This document shows, in pieces, positions 20,654 through 30,006 of a stretch of DNA of 64,000 bases. Source of the DNA: Thalassocella blandensis (GTDB lineage Bacteria; Pseudomonadota; Gammaproteobacteria; Pseudomonadales; Cellvibrionaceae). Below the pieces are notes generated by a model. The model saw only the letters and a program-made list of their open reading frames with translations. It was not told where the DNA came from and made no database searches. Position 1 is the stretch's first letter; each line of letters begins with the position of its first letter. The translations under genes were made by a program, and so were the position numbers. The stretch spans positions 496,001-560,000 of the forward strand of contig CABFPG010000001.1 in NCBI GenBank assembly GCA_902141825.1, written 5' to 3'.

Positions 20654-21229
20654 TTAACTCGAAGCCTTGGACACGACAACCATGGCAGGACGCACCAATC
20701 TACCGTGCAAGCTATAGCCCTTCTGGAACACGTTAATCACAGTATTAGGCTCTACATCCGGCTGTTCGACCATCGTCATCGCCTGATGCAGCTGAGGATC
20801 AAAAGGCTGGCCCTCGGGATCTATTTCTTCCACTTTATGGCGCTTAAGGCCATCTATAAGTGATTTAAGGGTCAATTCCACACCCTCTACCACTGACGCC
20901 ATCTCCGCGCCTTCCTGAGATGCAGCACTGATGGCACGCTCAAGGTTATCCACCACGGGCAGCATGTCGTTGACAAACTTTTCCAGACCAAACTTGTGCG
21001 CTTTCTCAACATCCTGCTCTGCTCGGCGGCGAATATTCTGCATTTCAGCCGCAGCACGCAGACTTTGCTCCTTCGCCATTGCCAGCTCTGCCTGCAATTG
21101 CTCAATCTGCGCTGCCGCGTCGTCCTGGCCTGCAGTTGCAGCCTGACCGGCCTCCTGACTCTCTATCGTTACCTGATCTTCGTCCAATTCTTCTACTGGT
21201 GAATTTTCCGGGTTTTGTTCGTTAGCCAC
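20654..21229 (-). CDS. grpE: Nucleotide exchange factor GrpE
   Basis: 191 residues. It drives ADP release from DnaK. An acidic, Gln/Ala-rich N-terminal tail leads into the long dimeric coiled coil (about 35-100, with AEMQNIRRRAEQDVEKA) and the C-terminal beta domain with GVELTLKSL and VVSKA. The start is GTG with GGAG six bases upstream. It is the first gene of grpE-dnaK-dnaJ on the minus strand and is divergent from recN. Confidence 0.97.
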   Translation of the reverse strand: MANEQNPENSPVEELDEDQVTIESQEAGQAATAGQDDAAAQIEQLQAELAMAKEQSLRAAAEMQNIRRRAEQDVEKAHKFGLEKFVNDMLPVVDNLERAISAASQEGAEMASVVEGVELTLKSLIDGLKRHKVEEIDPEGQPFDPQLHQAMTMVEQPDVEPNTVINVFQKGYSLHGRLVRPAMVVVSKASS

Positions 21230-21334
21230 AGCTTTCTCCGTCGATCGAAATAAAGTCTTACAAATAGTGGGTACTTTTCATGTCGTATCATGTGTACTTT
21301 ACAGGCGTGCCCAGCAGAGCACCCGATGCCTGCA

Positions 21335-21363
21335 ATATTGGGACGGACAACACACTATTCAAG
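21335..21363 (-). promoter_or_regulatory. Candidate heat-shock (sigma32) promoter of grpE
   Basis: On the minus strand, CTTGAA is followed after 15 bases by CCCAATAT, close to the sigma32 pattern CTTGAA-N13-17-CCCCATNT. It sits about 106 bases upstream of grpE, as expected for a heat-shock operon. Experimental support is absent. Confidence 0.5.
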
Positions 21364-21429
21364 CCCACCATTATGAGCGCCATAATATTTGGGGCACTTG
21401 AAAAAACACTAGAGATTTACAGTGGAATA

Positions 21430-21445
21430 CTGTATAAAAACCCAT
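21430..21445 (+). promoter_or_regulatory. LexA-box-like site upstream of recN
   Basis: CTGTATAAAAACCCAT resembles the LexA operator CTGT-N8-ACAG, with an intact left half and a degenerate right half. A second 14-bp perfect palindrome, TGTATATTTATACA, follows directly at 21445-21458. recN is SOS-controlled in many bacteria, which makes this plausible. Confidence 0.45.
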
Positions 21446-21481
21446 GTATATTTATACACCCACACTTGTGAGCGTAAGAAC

Positions 21482-23158
21482 ATGCTTATTCATCTTCAAA
21501 TCAACGATTTTACCCTGGTCGACCATCTGGACATTGAACTGGAGCAGGGACTGACAACCATTACCGGTGAAACTGGCGCAGGCAAATCCATAATGCTGGA
21601 CGCCCTGGGGCTGGCACTGGGGGATCGCGGTGATCCAGACAAGATTCGAACAGGTTGTGATAAAACTGAAATTCAGGCAAGTTTTGATATTTCAGAGTTA
21701 CCGCATGTTCAACTCTGGCTGCAAAAACACGATTTAAACCCGGAAGATGAAGAACTGCAGTCTGAATGCATTTTGCGCAGAATTGTAACGAAAGAGGGGC
21801 GATCTCGCTCCTATATTAACGGCCGCACGGTTCCACTGCAGCAATTACGTTCGCTGGGCGATCTGCTTATCGACATTCACAACCAGCATGAACACCAGTC
21901 TCTGTTAAAGCTGAGCACGCACCGACGCCTACTGGACGAATTCGCAGGCCAGCAAGAACTGGCACACAAAGTAAAGACTGCTCACACGCAGTGGTCTGCC
22001 GAAAAAGAAAAGCTCGATGCATTGCGCAACCTGGGCGATGAACTAAACGCACGCTTTCAGCTGCTGAGCTATCAGGTTGGCGAGCTGGAACAGCTGGATC
22101 TCAAGCCAGACGAACTCGAATTACTGGAAAGCGAGCAACGGATGCTGTCCAACGCCGATGCAATCCACAGTAACTGCCAGCAGTTAATTGCCGTATGCGA
22201 CACAGATGAAGAAGGCTTGAAGGATCGAATTCAGCAGGCAATGCGCGTGCTTGGTAATATCGATGAAATGCCGCCACAGTTGAATGAAGTAAGCAACTTA
22301 CTGCAAAGCGCATTAATTAATATCGAGGAAGCGCAAAGAGATGTAGAGCGTTATCTCGATGGCTCCGAGCAAGACCCTGCGCGCCTGGGAGAGATCGAAG
22401 AGCGCTTGAGCGCCATTTACGATATTGCCCGCAAACATCGCACCACGCCAGAAAATTTGGTCACGCTTCACAATGAACTCGCAGAGGAGTTAAGCCAGTT
22501 ACAAAGTGGCGACGAGCAAATCGAACAACTTGAAAAAGCACTGGAACAAAGTTTTAGCGCTTACCAACAGCTCGCCCTACAGCTCAGTGAGAAACGAACA
22601 AAATCGGCAAAAACACTGAGCAACAAAGTGAACAAGCACCTGAGTGAGCTGGCCATGGCACATGCCAACCTGACGGTAGACCTGTGCTCGCTCGATGCCC
22701 CCAGCAAGCACGGCAACGAAAAAGTGGAATTTCTGATCAGCACTGCGCCAGGTCAGCCAGCGAAGGCATTAAACAAAGTCGCTTCCGGCGGGGAGCTGTC
22801 CCGAGTCAGCCTGGCAATTCAGGTCGTTACCGCTGCAACCTCGAAGATTCCAACCCTTGTCTTTGATGAGGTTGACGTGGGAGTCGGCGGCACTACCGGT
22901 GACGTAGTCGGTCGCATGCTGCGTGAACTGGGAGAAAAAGGGCAGGTATTCTGCGTGACTCACCTTGCACAAGTCGCCAGCAAAGCCCACCATCACTTCC
23001 AGGTGGAAAAAACCGTGAGCAAAAAGCACGGCGCCAGTTCGTCTCTACTGATATTGGAAGGAGAAGATAAAATCATGGAAATTGCACGCATGATGGGAGG
23101 CGCAATAGATTCAGTGCAATCTATTGCTCACGCTAAAGAAATGCTGGAAAACTTATAG
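21482..23158 (+). CDS. recN: DNA repair protein RecN
   Basis: 558 residues. SMC-like ATPase used in double-strand break repair. Walker A GETGAGKS at 29-36, a long central coiled coil (about 150-385), the ABC-type signature region near KVASGGELSRVSLA, and Walker B TLVFDEVDVGVGG. The ATG at 21482 gives the conserved MLIHLQINDF start; an upstream in-frame ATG at 21422 would add an unlikely extension. It is divergent from grpE and convergent with fur. Confidence 0.97.
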   Translation: MLIHLQINDFTLVDHLDIELEQGLTTITGETGAGKSIMLDALGLALGDRGDPDKIRTGCDKTEIQASFDISELPHVQLWLQKHDLNPEDEELQSECILRRIVTKEGRSRSYINGRTVPLQQLRSLGDLLIDIHNQHEHQSLLKLSTHRRLLDEFAGQQELAHKVKTAHTQWSAEKEKLDALRNLGDELNARFQLLSYQVGELEQLDLKPDELELLESEQRMLSNADAIHSNCQQLIAVCDTDEEGLKDRIQQAMRVLGNIDEMPPQLNEVSNLLQSALINIEEAQRDVERYLDGSEQDPARLGEIEERLSAIYDIARKHRTTPENLVTLHNELAEELSQLQSGDEQIEQLEKALEQSFSAYQQLALQLSEKRTKSAKTLSNKVNKHLSELAMAHANLTVDLCSLDAPSKHGNEKVEFLISTAPGQPAKALNKVASGGELSRVSLAIQVVTAATSKIPTLVFDEVDVGVGGTTGDVVGRMLRELGEKGQVFCVTHLAQVASKAHHHFQVEKTVSKKHGASSSLLILEGEDKIMEIARMMGGAIDSVQSIAHAKEMLENL

Positions 23159-23182
23159 CTAAAAAGTACTGCTTCAGGAGAT

Positions 23183-23219
23183 AAAAAAAGCCGCATAAAC
23201 TTATGTCCATGCGGCTTTT
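23183..23219. terminator. Bidirectional terminator between recN and fur
   Basis: AAAAAAGCCGCAT / ATGCGGCTTTT stem with a 13-base loop and T-runs on both strands. It is placed between the convergent recN and fur genes. Confidence 0.9.
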
Positions 23220-23236
23220 CTATTTTTAGCTAACAA

Positions 23237-23647
23237 CTAGCTGCCTTTGGGCTTAACGTACAATACTAGATTGTGGCCAGTAATTTCGTAGCCATGCTCT
23301 TCTGCAATAATGTCCTGCAGCGCTTCGATTTGCTCATTATGAAACTCGATGACTTTACCAGTTTCCACACACACCATATGGTCATGATGATCGCCGCGAT
23401 CTAACTCAAACACCGAATGCCCGCCATCAAAATTATGACGTTCTACCAGGCCAGCGGACTCAAACTGCGTTAATACACGGTAAACCGTCGCCAACCCAAC
23501 GTCTTCTCCCGCATCCAGCAAGGCTTTATACACATCTTCTGCACTTAAATGACGCTGTTCGGAATTTTCTAAGATTTGTAAGATCTTAACCCGAGGTAGC
23601 GTAACCTTTAACCCAGCTTTACGTAGATCTTGGTTGTTTAAGGTCAT
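23237..23647 (-). CDS. fur: Ferric uptake regulator Fur
   Basis: 136 residues. Fe(II)-responsive repressor. The N-terminal winged helix (about 1-82) includes TLPRVKILQIL and LATVYRVLTQFE. The metal-binding/dimerisation domain carries HNFDGGHSVFELD and DHHDHMVCVETGKVIEF. The second cysteine of the E. coli CxxC zinc site is replaced (CVET), as in Pseudomonas-type Fur. It is divergent from bamE with an 80-base shared promoter region, an arrangement conserved in Pseudomonas. Confidence 0.97.
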   Translation of the reverse strand: MTLNNQDLRKAGLKVTLPRVKILQILENSEQRHLSAEDVYKALLDAGEDVGLATVYRVLTQFESAGLVERHNFDGGHSVFELDRGDHHDHMVCVETGKVIEFHNEQIEALQDIIAEEHGYEITGHNLVLYVKPKGS

Positions 23648-23727
23648 AGTTTACAGCTCCCAGGTCTTCTCAGTTCAACTTAAGACGGGTATTATCCCCG
23701 CCCAAGCAGATTTCGGAAACCCCTGTT

Positions 23728-24147
23728 ATGCAAAAAGTATTAAAAATTGCCGTATCTTTGACCATTTGGTTCATATTTTTGAGTGGAATTAGTGCGTGCT
23801 CGTCTCTTCGCTTTCCCGGTGTATACAAAGTCACCATCCAACAGGGAAACTATCTCGAAGAAGACATGATTGAAAAGTTAAAGCCTGGGTTAACGAAAGA
23901 GCAGGTCCGTTACATCATGGGTACACCACTGATTGAAGACACCTTCAACCAGAACCAGTGGGACTATTACTACAATGTGAAATTGGGTGATGAAGATTTG
24001 CGAACCAATCATTTCACGGTGTACTTTGAAAATGACACATTGACCCATTGGGATGGAGACTACACTCCGATCAATAAGCAGGTTGAAAAAGATCAGCAGG
24101 AAGCTCTGGATCAAACCAAGAAGAAAAAAGACGCGCGCCTGGACTAA
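23728..24147 (+). CDS. bamE: Outer-membrane assembly lipoprotein BamE (OmlA/SmpA)
   Basis: 139 residues. Accessory lipoprotein of the BAM complex that inserts beta-barrel proteins. The signal peptide ends in lipobox ISAC, with lipidated C24. The mature domain has QGNYLEEDMIEKLKPGLTKEQVRYIMGTPLIEDTF and the NQWDYYY strand typical of the SmpA/OmlA fold. A Lys-rich tail follows. Divergent pairing with fur matches the Pseudomonas fur-omlA locus. Confidence 0.96.
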   Translation: MQKVLKIAVSLTIWFIFLSGISACSSLRFPGVYKVTIQQGNYLEEDMIEKLKPGLTKEQVRYIMGTPLIEDTFNQNQWDYYYNVKLGDEDLRTNHFTVYFENDTLTHWDGDYTPINKQVEKDQQEALDQTKKKKDARLD

Positions 24148-24301
24148 ACCGGGCCAATATTCATACCGCCCTATTTACAGAAGCAATCGGCAAGTTACAT
24201 TGAATCATGGGCTTGTCGATACACCTGATCTTTCCTTAATCAATTCACTAATCCTTCCTATAATCCCTTCTATTATTTTCCTTTAATTCTTCCGTTTTAT
24301 C

Positions 24302-24622
24302 TTAATCTTTCTTCGCTGCTTTTTCCGCGCGCTTACGCCGAACTTCTTTGGGGTCGGAAATCAAGGGTCGATATATTTCTACGCGATCGCCATCTTGCAA
24401 CTCATACTCTTTAGCAGGCTTTAAGCCCTTTGTTCCCAGCGTTTGCCCGAAGATGCCCATCTTGGCGGTTTCCAGTTCGAGATCAGGAAAAAAATCAGTG
24501 ATCTTTGATCTGCAAGCAGCCACAAATGCCGTCGTTCCCGGCTCAACCAACAGGGTAATGATTTTTTGACGGTCAGGCAGGGCATACGCAACTTCGACGG
24601 AAATGGGCTCAATATCGGTCAT
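24302..24622 (-). CDS. rnfH: RnfH-family ubiquitin-like protein
   Basis: 106 residues, beta-grasp fold of the RnfH/UPF0125 family. ISVEVAYALPDRQKIITLLVEPGTT, the VGIFGQ-like segment MGIFGQTLG and the DGDRVEIYRPLISDPKEVRRKRAEKA ending are diagnostic. Its precise function is unknown; it is often paired with ratA and is sometimes proposed as its partner. It follows ratA by 28 bases on the same strand and is convergent with bamE. The convergent gap (24148-24301) has a long pyrimidine-rich plus strand but no clear hairpin. Confidence 0.92.
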   Translation of the reverse strand: MTDIEPISVEVAYALPDRQKIITLLVEPGTTAFVAACRSKITDFFPDLELETAKMGIFGQTLGTKGLKPAKEYELQDGDRVEIYRPLISDPKEVRRKRAEKAAKKD

Positions 24623-24650
24623 AGACAGTTCACAAAAATAGACACTTCAC

Positions 24651-25079
24651 TTAATAAATCTGTTTGGCCCGCTCACAAATTGCTTTTACCTGCTCAGAAG
24701 CGACTAGCTCAAACACCTTACTGGCGGCGATGGCCAGCAATTTATTCTTAAACTCGAACTCAAGCCAAAAACTGACTTTACAGGCATTTTCAGCGAGCGC
24801 CTCAAACTCCCACTGCCCCCGAAAGTGCGAGAAAGGCCCTTCCTCCAGCTGCAGAGTAATGGAGCTTGGTCGAACCATTGTATTGCGGGTTACAAAAGAC
24901 TGCTCAAAACCAGCTTTTGCCAGTTCAAGCCTCGCCACCAGACTGCTCTCACTTTGAGACAATATCTCAACCCGCTTGCATCCGGGAATAAACTTTGGGT
25001 ATTGCTCGACATCATTCACCAGATCGTACATTTGCTCTGTTGAATAAGTGACTAATGCCGAGCGTTCAATTCGCTTCAA
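24651..25079 (-). CDS. ratA: RatA-type START/polyketide-cyclase-like protein
   Basis: 142 residues of the RatA/COQ10 family (helix-grip START fold). YSTEQMYDLVNDVEQYPKFIPGC, FTTRN-like FVTRNTMV, GPFSHFRGQWEFEAL and FEFKNKLLAIAASKVFELVASE match E. coli RatA, for which a 50S-binding, translation-inhibiting role has been reported; other members are coenzyme-Q-binding proteins. The start is TTG at 25079 with AGGA about ten bases upstream, giving the family N-terminus. It pairs with rnfH. smpB, the usual upstream neighbour, is absent. Confidence 0.92.
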   Translation of the reverse strand: MKRIERSALVTYSTEQMYDLVNDVEQYPKFIPGCKRVEILSQSESSLVARLELAKAGFEQSFVTRNTMVRPSSITLQLEEGPFSHFRGQWEFEALAENACKVSFWLEFEFKNKLLAIAASKVFELVASEQVKAICERAKQIY

Positions 25080-25108
25080 AAACTCATTATCCTATTGCCA
25101 GTATTGCT

Positions 25109-26647
25109 TCACGCTTGGGCTTTCGCTTTACGCAGTTTCCATAATTGCAAGCCAATCACGATGCTAAGACCGCCACTTACCACCTTCAAGCCAAACATTA
25201 ATGCTCTAAAATCCAGATCATCGCTCGGTTCGGCAAAAGTTATATAAAGAGTAAACACCATCACAAGTGCAACCAAAGCAGGTGAAACGTATCGGATCAG
25301 GAACAACCAGATATCAAACAATGGATGCCCCTCAGCGTCCATTTCGGAGGCAAGAATTTTCTTATTCATAAACCAGCCTACGAAAATGGCAATGAACATC
25401 CCGCCCAGCGGCAGCATTAATTGCGCGGTTAAAAAGTCCAAGCCCTCAAAGACAAAGAAATGTCCTTCTTTATCCCCCGACCAGTTATTGGAATATATAC
25501 AAAGCAAACCGCCAAGCCAGGCAATAAAGGTTAAAATGCCCGTTGCGATAGTACGGTTGAATTTACCTTTCTCTGTAACCCATGCTACACCCGGCTCAAT
25601 CAAGGACACCGCAGAACTCCACGCAGCCACCACGACCAGAACAAAAAAGAGGGTTCCGAAAACTATCCCCAAAGGCATATTACCGAAGGCCACAGGCAAA
25701 CTGACAAACATCAACCCTGGCCCCGCACTGGGTTGTAGCCCTGGGGATGCAAATACGATGGGGAAAATAGCGAGGCCCGCAACTAACGCAACGAGCGTAT
25801 CCAAAATACCAATGGTAACAACGGTTCCGGCAACGTTTGCATGCGCTGGCATATACGCACCGTAAGCCATAATGGCTCCCATCCCTAAACTGAGAGTAAA
25901 GAATGCGTGGCCAAGTGCAACTAACACCCCTTTTCCGGTGAGCTTGTCGAATTTAAAATCAAACAGAAACGCAAAGCCTTGTGCAATATCACCTTTCACA
26001 ATGGCATATACCAGCAGCACCGCGAGCGCTACGAATAAAAATGGCATAAGGACACGCGCAACAACGGATAAACCTTTTGTTACACCAGCGGCAACTACCG
26101 TGAATGTAATGACAGAAAAAACTGTATGCCAGGCAATTAAAGACTTAGTGTTCCCCAGAAACTCGCCAAACTTAGCGCCAGCACCAGCACCATCAATGCC
26201 GGTAAATGCACCTGAGGCAGTTTCAATGACATGGTGAAGCGCCCAACCGGCAACCACACTGTAAAATGCCATGATCATTAAACCGGCTACCACACCACCC
26301 CAGCCGATGGCGGTCCATGCACCGTGCAAGCCCGCCTCTTCAGTCACAAAACGCATGGAGTTAATCGGGCTCATTCTACCGCGTCGGCCGATCAAAACTT
26401 CAGCACACATCACGGGTATACCGATCATTGCGATACAAACGAGATACACTAAAACAAATGCACCACCGCCATTTTCACCCGCAATATAGGGAAACTTCCA
26501 TATATTGCCGAGCCCTACAGCCGACCCGGTCGCTGCGAGAATAAAGGTCCAACGACTCGACCAGACACCATGCATTTTTTGCAAACTTGACGTTTGTGCA
26601 CTCGAAGAACTTGCCACTTTTGAGTATCCCCCGTTTTTTTCAGGCAT
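25109..26647 (-). CDS. Sodium-dependent transporter, NSS/SNF family
   Basis: 512 residues with about 12 membrane segments. It couples Na+ influx to uptake of a small solute, typically an amino acid. The NSS signature W.SRWTFILAATGSAVGLGNIWKFPY opens TM1, with the unwound GSAVGLGN site, and FFTLSLGMGAIMAYGAYM lies in TM6 with Na+/substrate contacts. The predicted substrate cannot be read from sequence. It occupies the place where smpB stands in Pseudomonas, and its stop lies about 30 bases before ratA. Confidence 0.93.
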   Translation of the reverse strand: MPEKNGGYSKVASSSSAQTSSLQKMHGVWSSRWTFILAATGSAVGLGNIWKFPYIAGENGGGAFVLVYLVCIAMIGIPVMCAEVLIGRRGRMSPINSMRFVTEEAGLHGAWTAIGWGGVVAGLMIMAFYSVVAGWALHHVIETASGAFTGIDGAGAGAKFGEFLGNTKSLIAWHTVFSVITFTVVAAGVTKGLSVVARVLMPFLFVALAVLLVYAIVKGDIAQGFAFLFDFKFDKLTGKGVLVALGHAFFTLSLGMGAIMAYGAYMPAHANVAGTVVTIGILDTLVALVAGLAIFPIVFASPGLQPSAGPGLMFVSLPVAFGNMPLGIVFGTLFFVLVVVAAWSSAVSLIEPGVAWVTEKGKFNRTIATGILTFIAWLGGLLCIYSNNWSGDKEGHFFVFEGLDFLTAQLMLPLGGMFIAIFVGWFMNKKILASEMDAEGHPLFDIWLFLIRYVSPALVALVMVFTLYITFAEPSDDLDFRALMFGLKVVSGGLSIVIGLQLWKLRKAKAQA

Positions 26648-27099
26648 TCTACCCCAGCGGGATAGGATTTTTTAGCAATCGCTTAAAATTGTTGCGATTT
26701 TATTGTAGTGATTTAAAGATTACGAAGTTAATGGAACGAGGAAGCATTCAGTTCCCTCATAACTTGCCACCAACAAATCTATATTTGGAGGGCAGATGCC
26801 AGTTCACTGAGCGAACGTCACAGGAGAAACACACTTGGTGTTTTTAAGGAAAGGCATTGGAAGCGACATGGGCATAACGACATGGGTATTAAAGGTAGTA
26901 GCGACTGGAATACGTCGATTTCTTCCAGAGAAAAGGCGTTTTACTTCACGCCGTCAGCTTTGTGTCAGCATTTATCCAATTGAGGCTATAAACTTGAACT
27001 TTGCTTAACCATCCCTGGCATAGAACAGATTAAACCGGCTCTGACTGTTACCGTCTCATTTAGAGTATGCAGCCAGAGCATAAAATACACAGCACTAGA
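26648..27099. other. Gene-free gap
   Basis: It separates the NSS transporter start from the stop of the EAL-domain gene. No hairpin terminator or strong promoter was recognised. A 46-codon frame (26868-27008) was considered and not accepted. Confidence 0.4.
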
Positions 27100-29544
27100 C
27101 TAGAACCAGGTTTTGAACAGCAATTTCTCCACCTTGTGACTCGGCGCTGGCCGACTCATGATGTACCCCTGAATAAGATCACAATTGTTGCGCTGCAAGA
27201 ACATCATCTGCACCGCAGTCTCCACACCCTCAGCAACAATTTCTAATCCAAGCTTCTTCGCCATGGAGATGCTGGCTTCCACAATAGCTTCATCCCCACC
27301 TTCCTTGCCAATATCCCGAACAAATGAACGATCTATTTTCACTACATCGACCGGAAAATTTTTAAGGTAAGATAACGAAGAATAACCGGTGCCAAAATCA
27401 TCTATTGCTATTCGCACACCGAGAGATTTAAAGTCATTTAAAATACCGGCAGAAATCACAGGATCACGCATCAAAATATTCTCGGTGATTTCAAGCTCCA
27501 ACAATTCCGCAGGCATGCACTCCTCGCGCAAAATGGCTTTAACATTTTCAAGAAAATCTTTATTGGAAAATTGCTGAGGCGACACATTCACACTCATTCT
27601 CACTTGCGGCTTTCCAGCCCTGCGTATTCTCTTGTGTTCCTTACACGCCAGCTGCAATACTTTTTTCCCCACCTGGTGAATAAGTCCGGAAGATTCAACA
27701 ATGCCCATAAACTCATTGGGAGATAACAAGCCTTTGACCGGATGCTGCCAACGAATTAAAGCTTCAAAGCCAACAAGCTGGCCAAGCTTTAATGAAATCT
27801 GAGGCTGGTAATGCAACACAAATTCATCATTTTCCAAGGCATGGCGTAGTTCAGCCTCCATGGAAAGCACTTCATGACTAAGGGAGTCCATTTCGGGCGA
27901 AAAGAATCGATGGGTACTTCCACCATCTGTTTTTGCCTGAAACATTGCGGAATCTGCACGGCGTAACAAGTCCTGCACGTTATCACCGTCCAGCGGAAAT
28001 ATCGCAACACCAAGACTGAATGCAACAAATATTTCGTGCTCTTCTATTAAAATAGGCGCATCAAAGGCCTGCTGAATTTTCTTAATCACCGCCAGGATTT
28101 TATTCGGTTCGCTAATCTCTTCAATGATCAAGGCAAACTCATCCACGCCATGGCGGCATACGGTATCCGTTGGTCGCAAGGTTTGCTTTAGCCGTTGTGC
28201 TATTTCAATTAGCAGTTGGTCTCCCGCAACATGCCCCAGCGTATCATTTACTCGCTTAAAGTGATCAACATCTAAAAACAGTACTGCAGAATTATTTTTA
28301 TGCCTAAACGCACGCGTGATGCTGGAGGTAAGCAAGTCAGAAAAAAGATAACGATTGGGAAGGTCTGTTAATGCATCGTGCGTAGCACGATATTGCAGTT
28401 GAGACTCCAGATTTTTTCGCTCGGACAAGTCTCGTGCGATCATGGATACGAACTTACTGCTTGTCGATTCACTATGATGCTCCAGCACAACAAAGGACAT
28501 GGGAACGACTCCCCCTTCCATGTTGGGCACATCAACATCACCGAACCAATCGCCTTCGCGCAGTGCGCCGGGAAGCGCCTCAAGCATAAACTTTTTCACC
28601 ACAGGCTCAGGAAAAATCTGTTTTAAGCTCTTATCTTTATAGCTGTCATCGGTGACGCCAAGCAGTTTCTTGCCTGCGCCGTTAATATAAACCAAGTCAC
28701 CATTGGGTTTCATCATGGCCACCAGATCTGGAGTCGCTTCAAGAATAGTGGCTAAGCGACGGCTGGATTCCTCGGCGCGAATTCGCGATGTTATATCTCT
28801 TCCTGTAAATACAAAGTGCGTACTCTTTTGATCTTCACCCTTAAGCGTAGAGATAACACTATCTTCAAAATATCGCTCACCGGTTTTTTTGATTTTCACC
28901 AAAACTCCGGAAAATGAAGTGTGCTGATTAAGATTTTGCAATATCTGCTGTAAATTCTCCACCTCAAGAAAATGACTGCCTAAGGTGTCCAGATTTTTTG
29001 ACAAGACATCTTCAGCCGTATAACCCGTTAACTTTTCAAAAGCCGGATTGACAAATTCTATACGCCCATTCACATCTGTGATCAATACACTGTCACTGGT
29101 TTGTTCTACTACCAACGATAGCTTTTGAATATTCTGCTTTTGTCGGCGCTGTTCAATCCGTGAGATTGAATCCCGTAATTCGCGATCCACAATCGGAACT
29201 AAACGTGTGAGGTCACCTTTCATGACATAATCGTTAGCTCCCGCTTTAATCGATTCAACCGCAGCAGTTTCGCCTAAGGTTCCCGATACAAAGACAAAGG
29301 GGATATCCGGATTCTGATCACGCGTAATTTCCAGAGCTCGCTTCCCGCTGAACCCTGGAATTGAATAATCCGACAAAATCAGATGCCATGACAACTGCAG
29401 CGCCTGCTGCAAAGCCGCCTCGCTTTCCACTCGTTGCCATTGAATCTTCAATCCATTTTCTTCAAGGTAATCGACAACCAGTAATGTATCATCATGCGAG
29501 TCTTCAACTACCAGTACACGCAAGGGACTCGGTCTTTCTAACAT
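27100..29544 (-). CDS. REC-PAS-PAS-GGDEF-EAL protein (probable c-di-GMP phosphodiesterase)
   Basis: 814 residues. Receiver domain (5-125, phospho-acceptor D59 in LILSDYSIPG), PAS domains about 138-255 and 262-378, GGDEF domain about 385-550 and EAL domain about 560-805. The GGDEF loop reads GVDEF (466-470), so the second glycine is lost, while an RxxD I-site (R457-D460) remains. The EAL domain keeps EAL (594-596), NVSPQQF, LEITEN and DDFGTGYSSL (715-724). I infer a phosphodiesterase with an impaired cyclase domain. It is last in an operon with an Rcp1-like regulator and a kinase. Confidence 0.93.
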   Translation of the reverse strand: MLERPSPLRVLVVEDSHDDTLLVVDYLEENGLKIQWQRVESEAALQQALQLSWHLILSDYSIPGFSGKRALEITRDQNPDIPFVFVSGTLGETAAVESIKAGANDYVMKGDLTRLVPIVDRELRDSISRIEQRRQKQNIQKLSLVVEQTSDSVLITDVNGRIEFVNPAFEKLTGYTAEDVLSKNLDTLGSHFLEVENLQQILQNLNQHTSFSGVLVKIKKTGERYFEDSVISTLKGEDQKSTHFVFTGRDITSRIRAEESSRRLATILEATPDLVAMMKPNGDLVYINGAGKKLLGVTDDSYKDKSLKQIFPEPVVKKFMLEALPGALREGDWFGDVDVPNMEGGVVPMSFVVLEHHSESTSSKFVSMIARDLSERKNLESQLQYRATHDALTDLPNRYLFSDLLTSSITRAFRHKNNSAVLFLDVDHFKRVNDTLGHVAGDQLLIEIAQRLKQTLRPTDTVCRHGVDEFALIIEEISEPNKILAVIKKIQQAFDAPILIEEHEIFVAFSLGVAIFPLDGDNVQDLLRRADSAMFQAKTDGGSTHRFFSPEMDSLSHEVLSMEAELRHALENDEFVLHYQPQISLKLGQLVGFEALIRWQHPVKGLLSPNEFMGIVESSGLIHQVGKKVLQLACKEHKRIRRAGKPQVRMSVNVSPQQFSNKDFLENVKAILREECMPAELLELEITENILMRDPVISAGILNDFKSLGVRIAIDDFGTGYSSLSYLKNFPVDVVKIDRSFVRDIGKEGGDEAIVEASISMAKKLGLEIVAEGVETAVQMMFLQRNNCDLIQGYIMSRPAPSHKVEKLLFKTWF

Positions 29545-29565
29545 GGCACTACTAACTCCAACACA

Positions 29566-30006
29566 CTATTTCCGTGGTACCGGCTGATTGATCACCAGCC
29601 AGTACAGGCCTAACTGTCCAACAGCTTTCATAAACTCTTCAAATTCAACGGGTTTTCTCACAAAGCTGTTTGCGCCTAGCGCATACCCGGTTAAACGATC
29701 TTCATCTTCATTCGACGAAGTTAGAATTGCGACAGGCTGCAGCCGTGTACGTTCATCCTCCCGAATACGTTTTAACACTTCCAATCCATCTATCTTCGGA
29801 AGTTTTAAATCCAGCAATACTATCGACGGGAGTATTTCCGGGTCACGGCCCTCGAATTTTCCCGTGCCAAACATATAGTCCAGTGCTTCCACGCCGTTTC
29901 GGGCGACCACTACTTTATTTGAAATGTTGTTTGCTGCCAGTGCATCCAAGGTCAACATTTCATCGTCGGGATTATCCTCAACTAATAGGATTTCCGCATT
30001 ATTCAT
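29566..30006 (-). CDS. Rcp1-like single-domain response regulator
   Basis: 146 residues, stand-alone receiver. LLVEDNPDDE contains the acidic residues, IVLLDLKLPKIDGLEVLKRIR the phospho-acceptor Asp, LTSSN the switch residue and RKPVEFEEF the Lys. Inserts and length match Rcp1/Rcp-type regulators that serve phytochrome-like kinases. The ATG at 30006 has AGGAG six bases upstream and overlaps the kinase stop, so the two are translationally coupled. It probably takes phosphate from the upstream kinase and passes information to the GGDEF-EAL protein. Confidence 0.92.
   Translation of the reverse strand: MNNAEILLVEDNPDDEMLTLDALAANNISNKVVVARNGVEALDYMFGTGKFEGRDPEILPSIVLLDLKLPKIDGLEVLKRIREDERTRLQPVAILTSSNEDEDRLTGYALGANSFVRKPVEFEEFMKAVGQLGLYWLVINQPVPRK

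Noticed and set aside
26868-27008. 46-codon plus-strand frame starting MGITTWVLKV
   Set aside because: A GGAAG precedes it, but spacing is short and the composition is uninformative; no supporting context.
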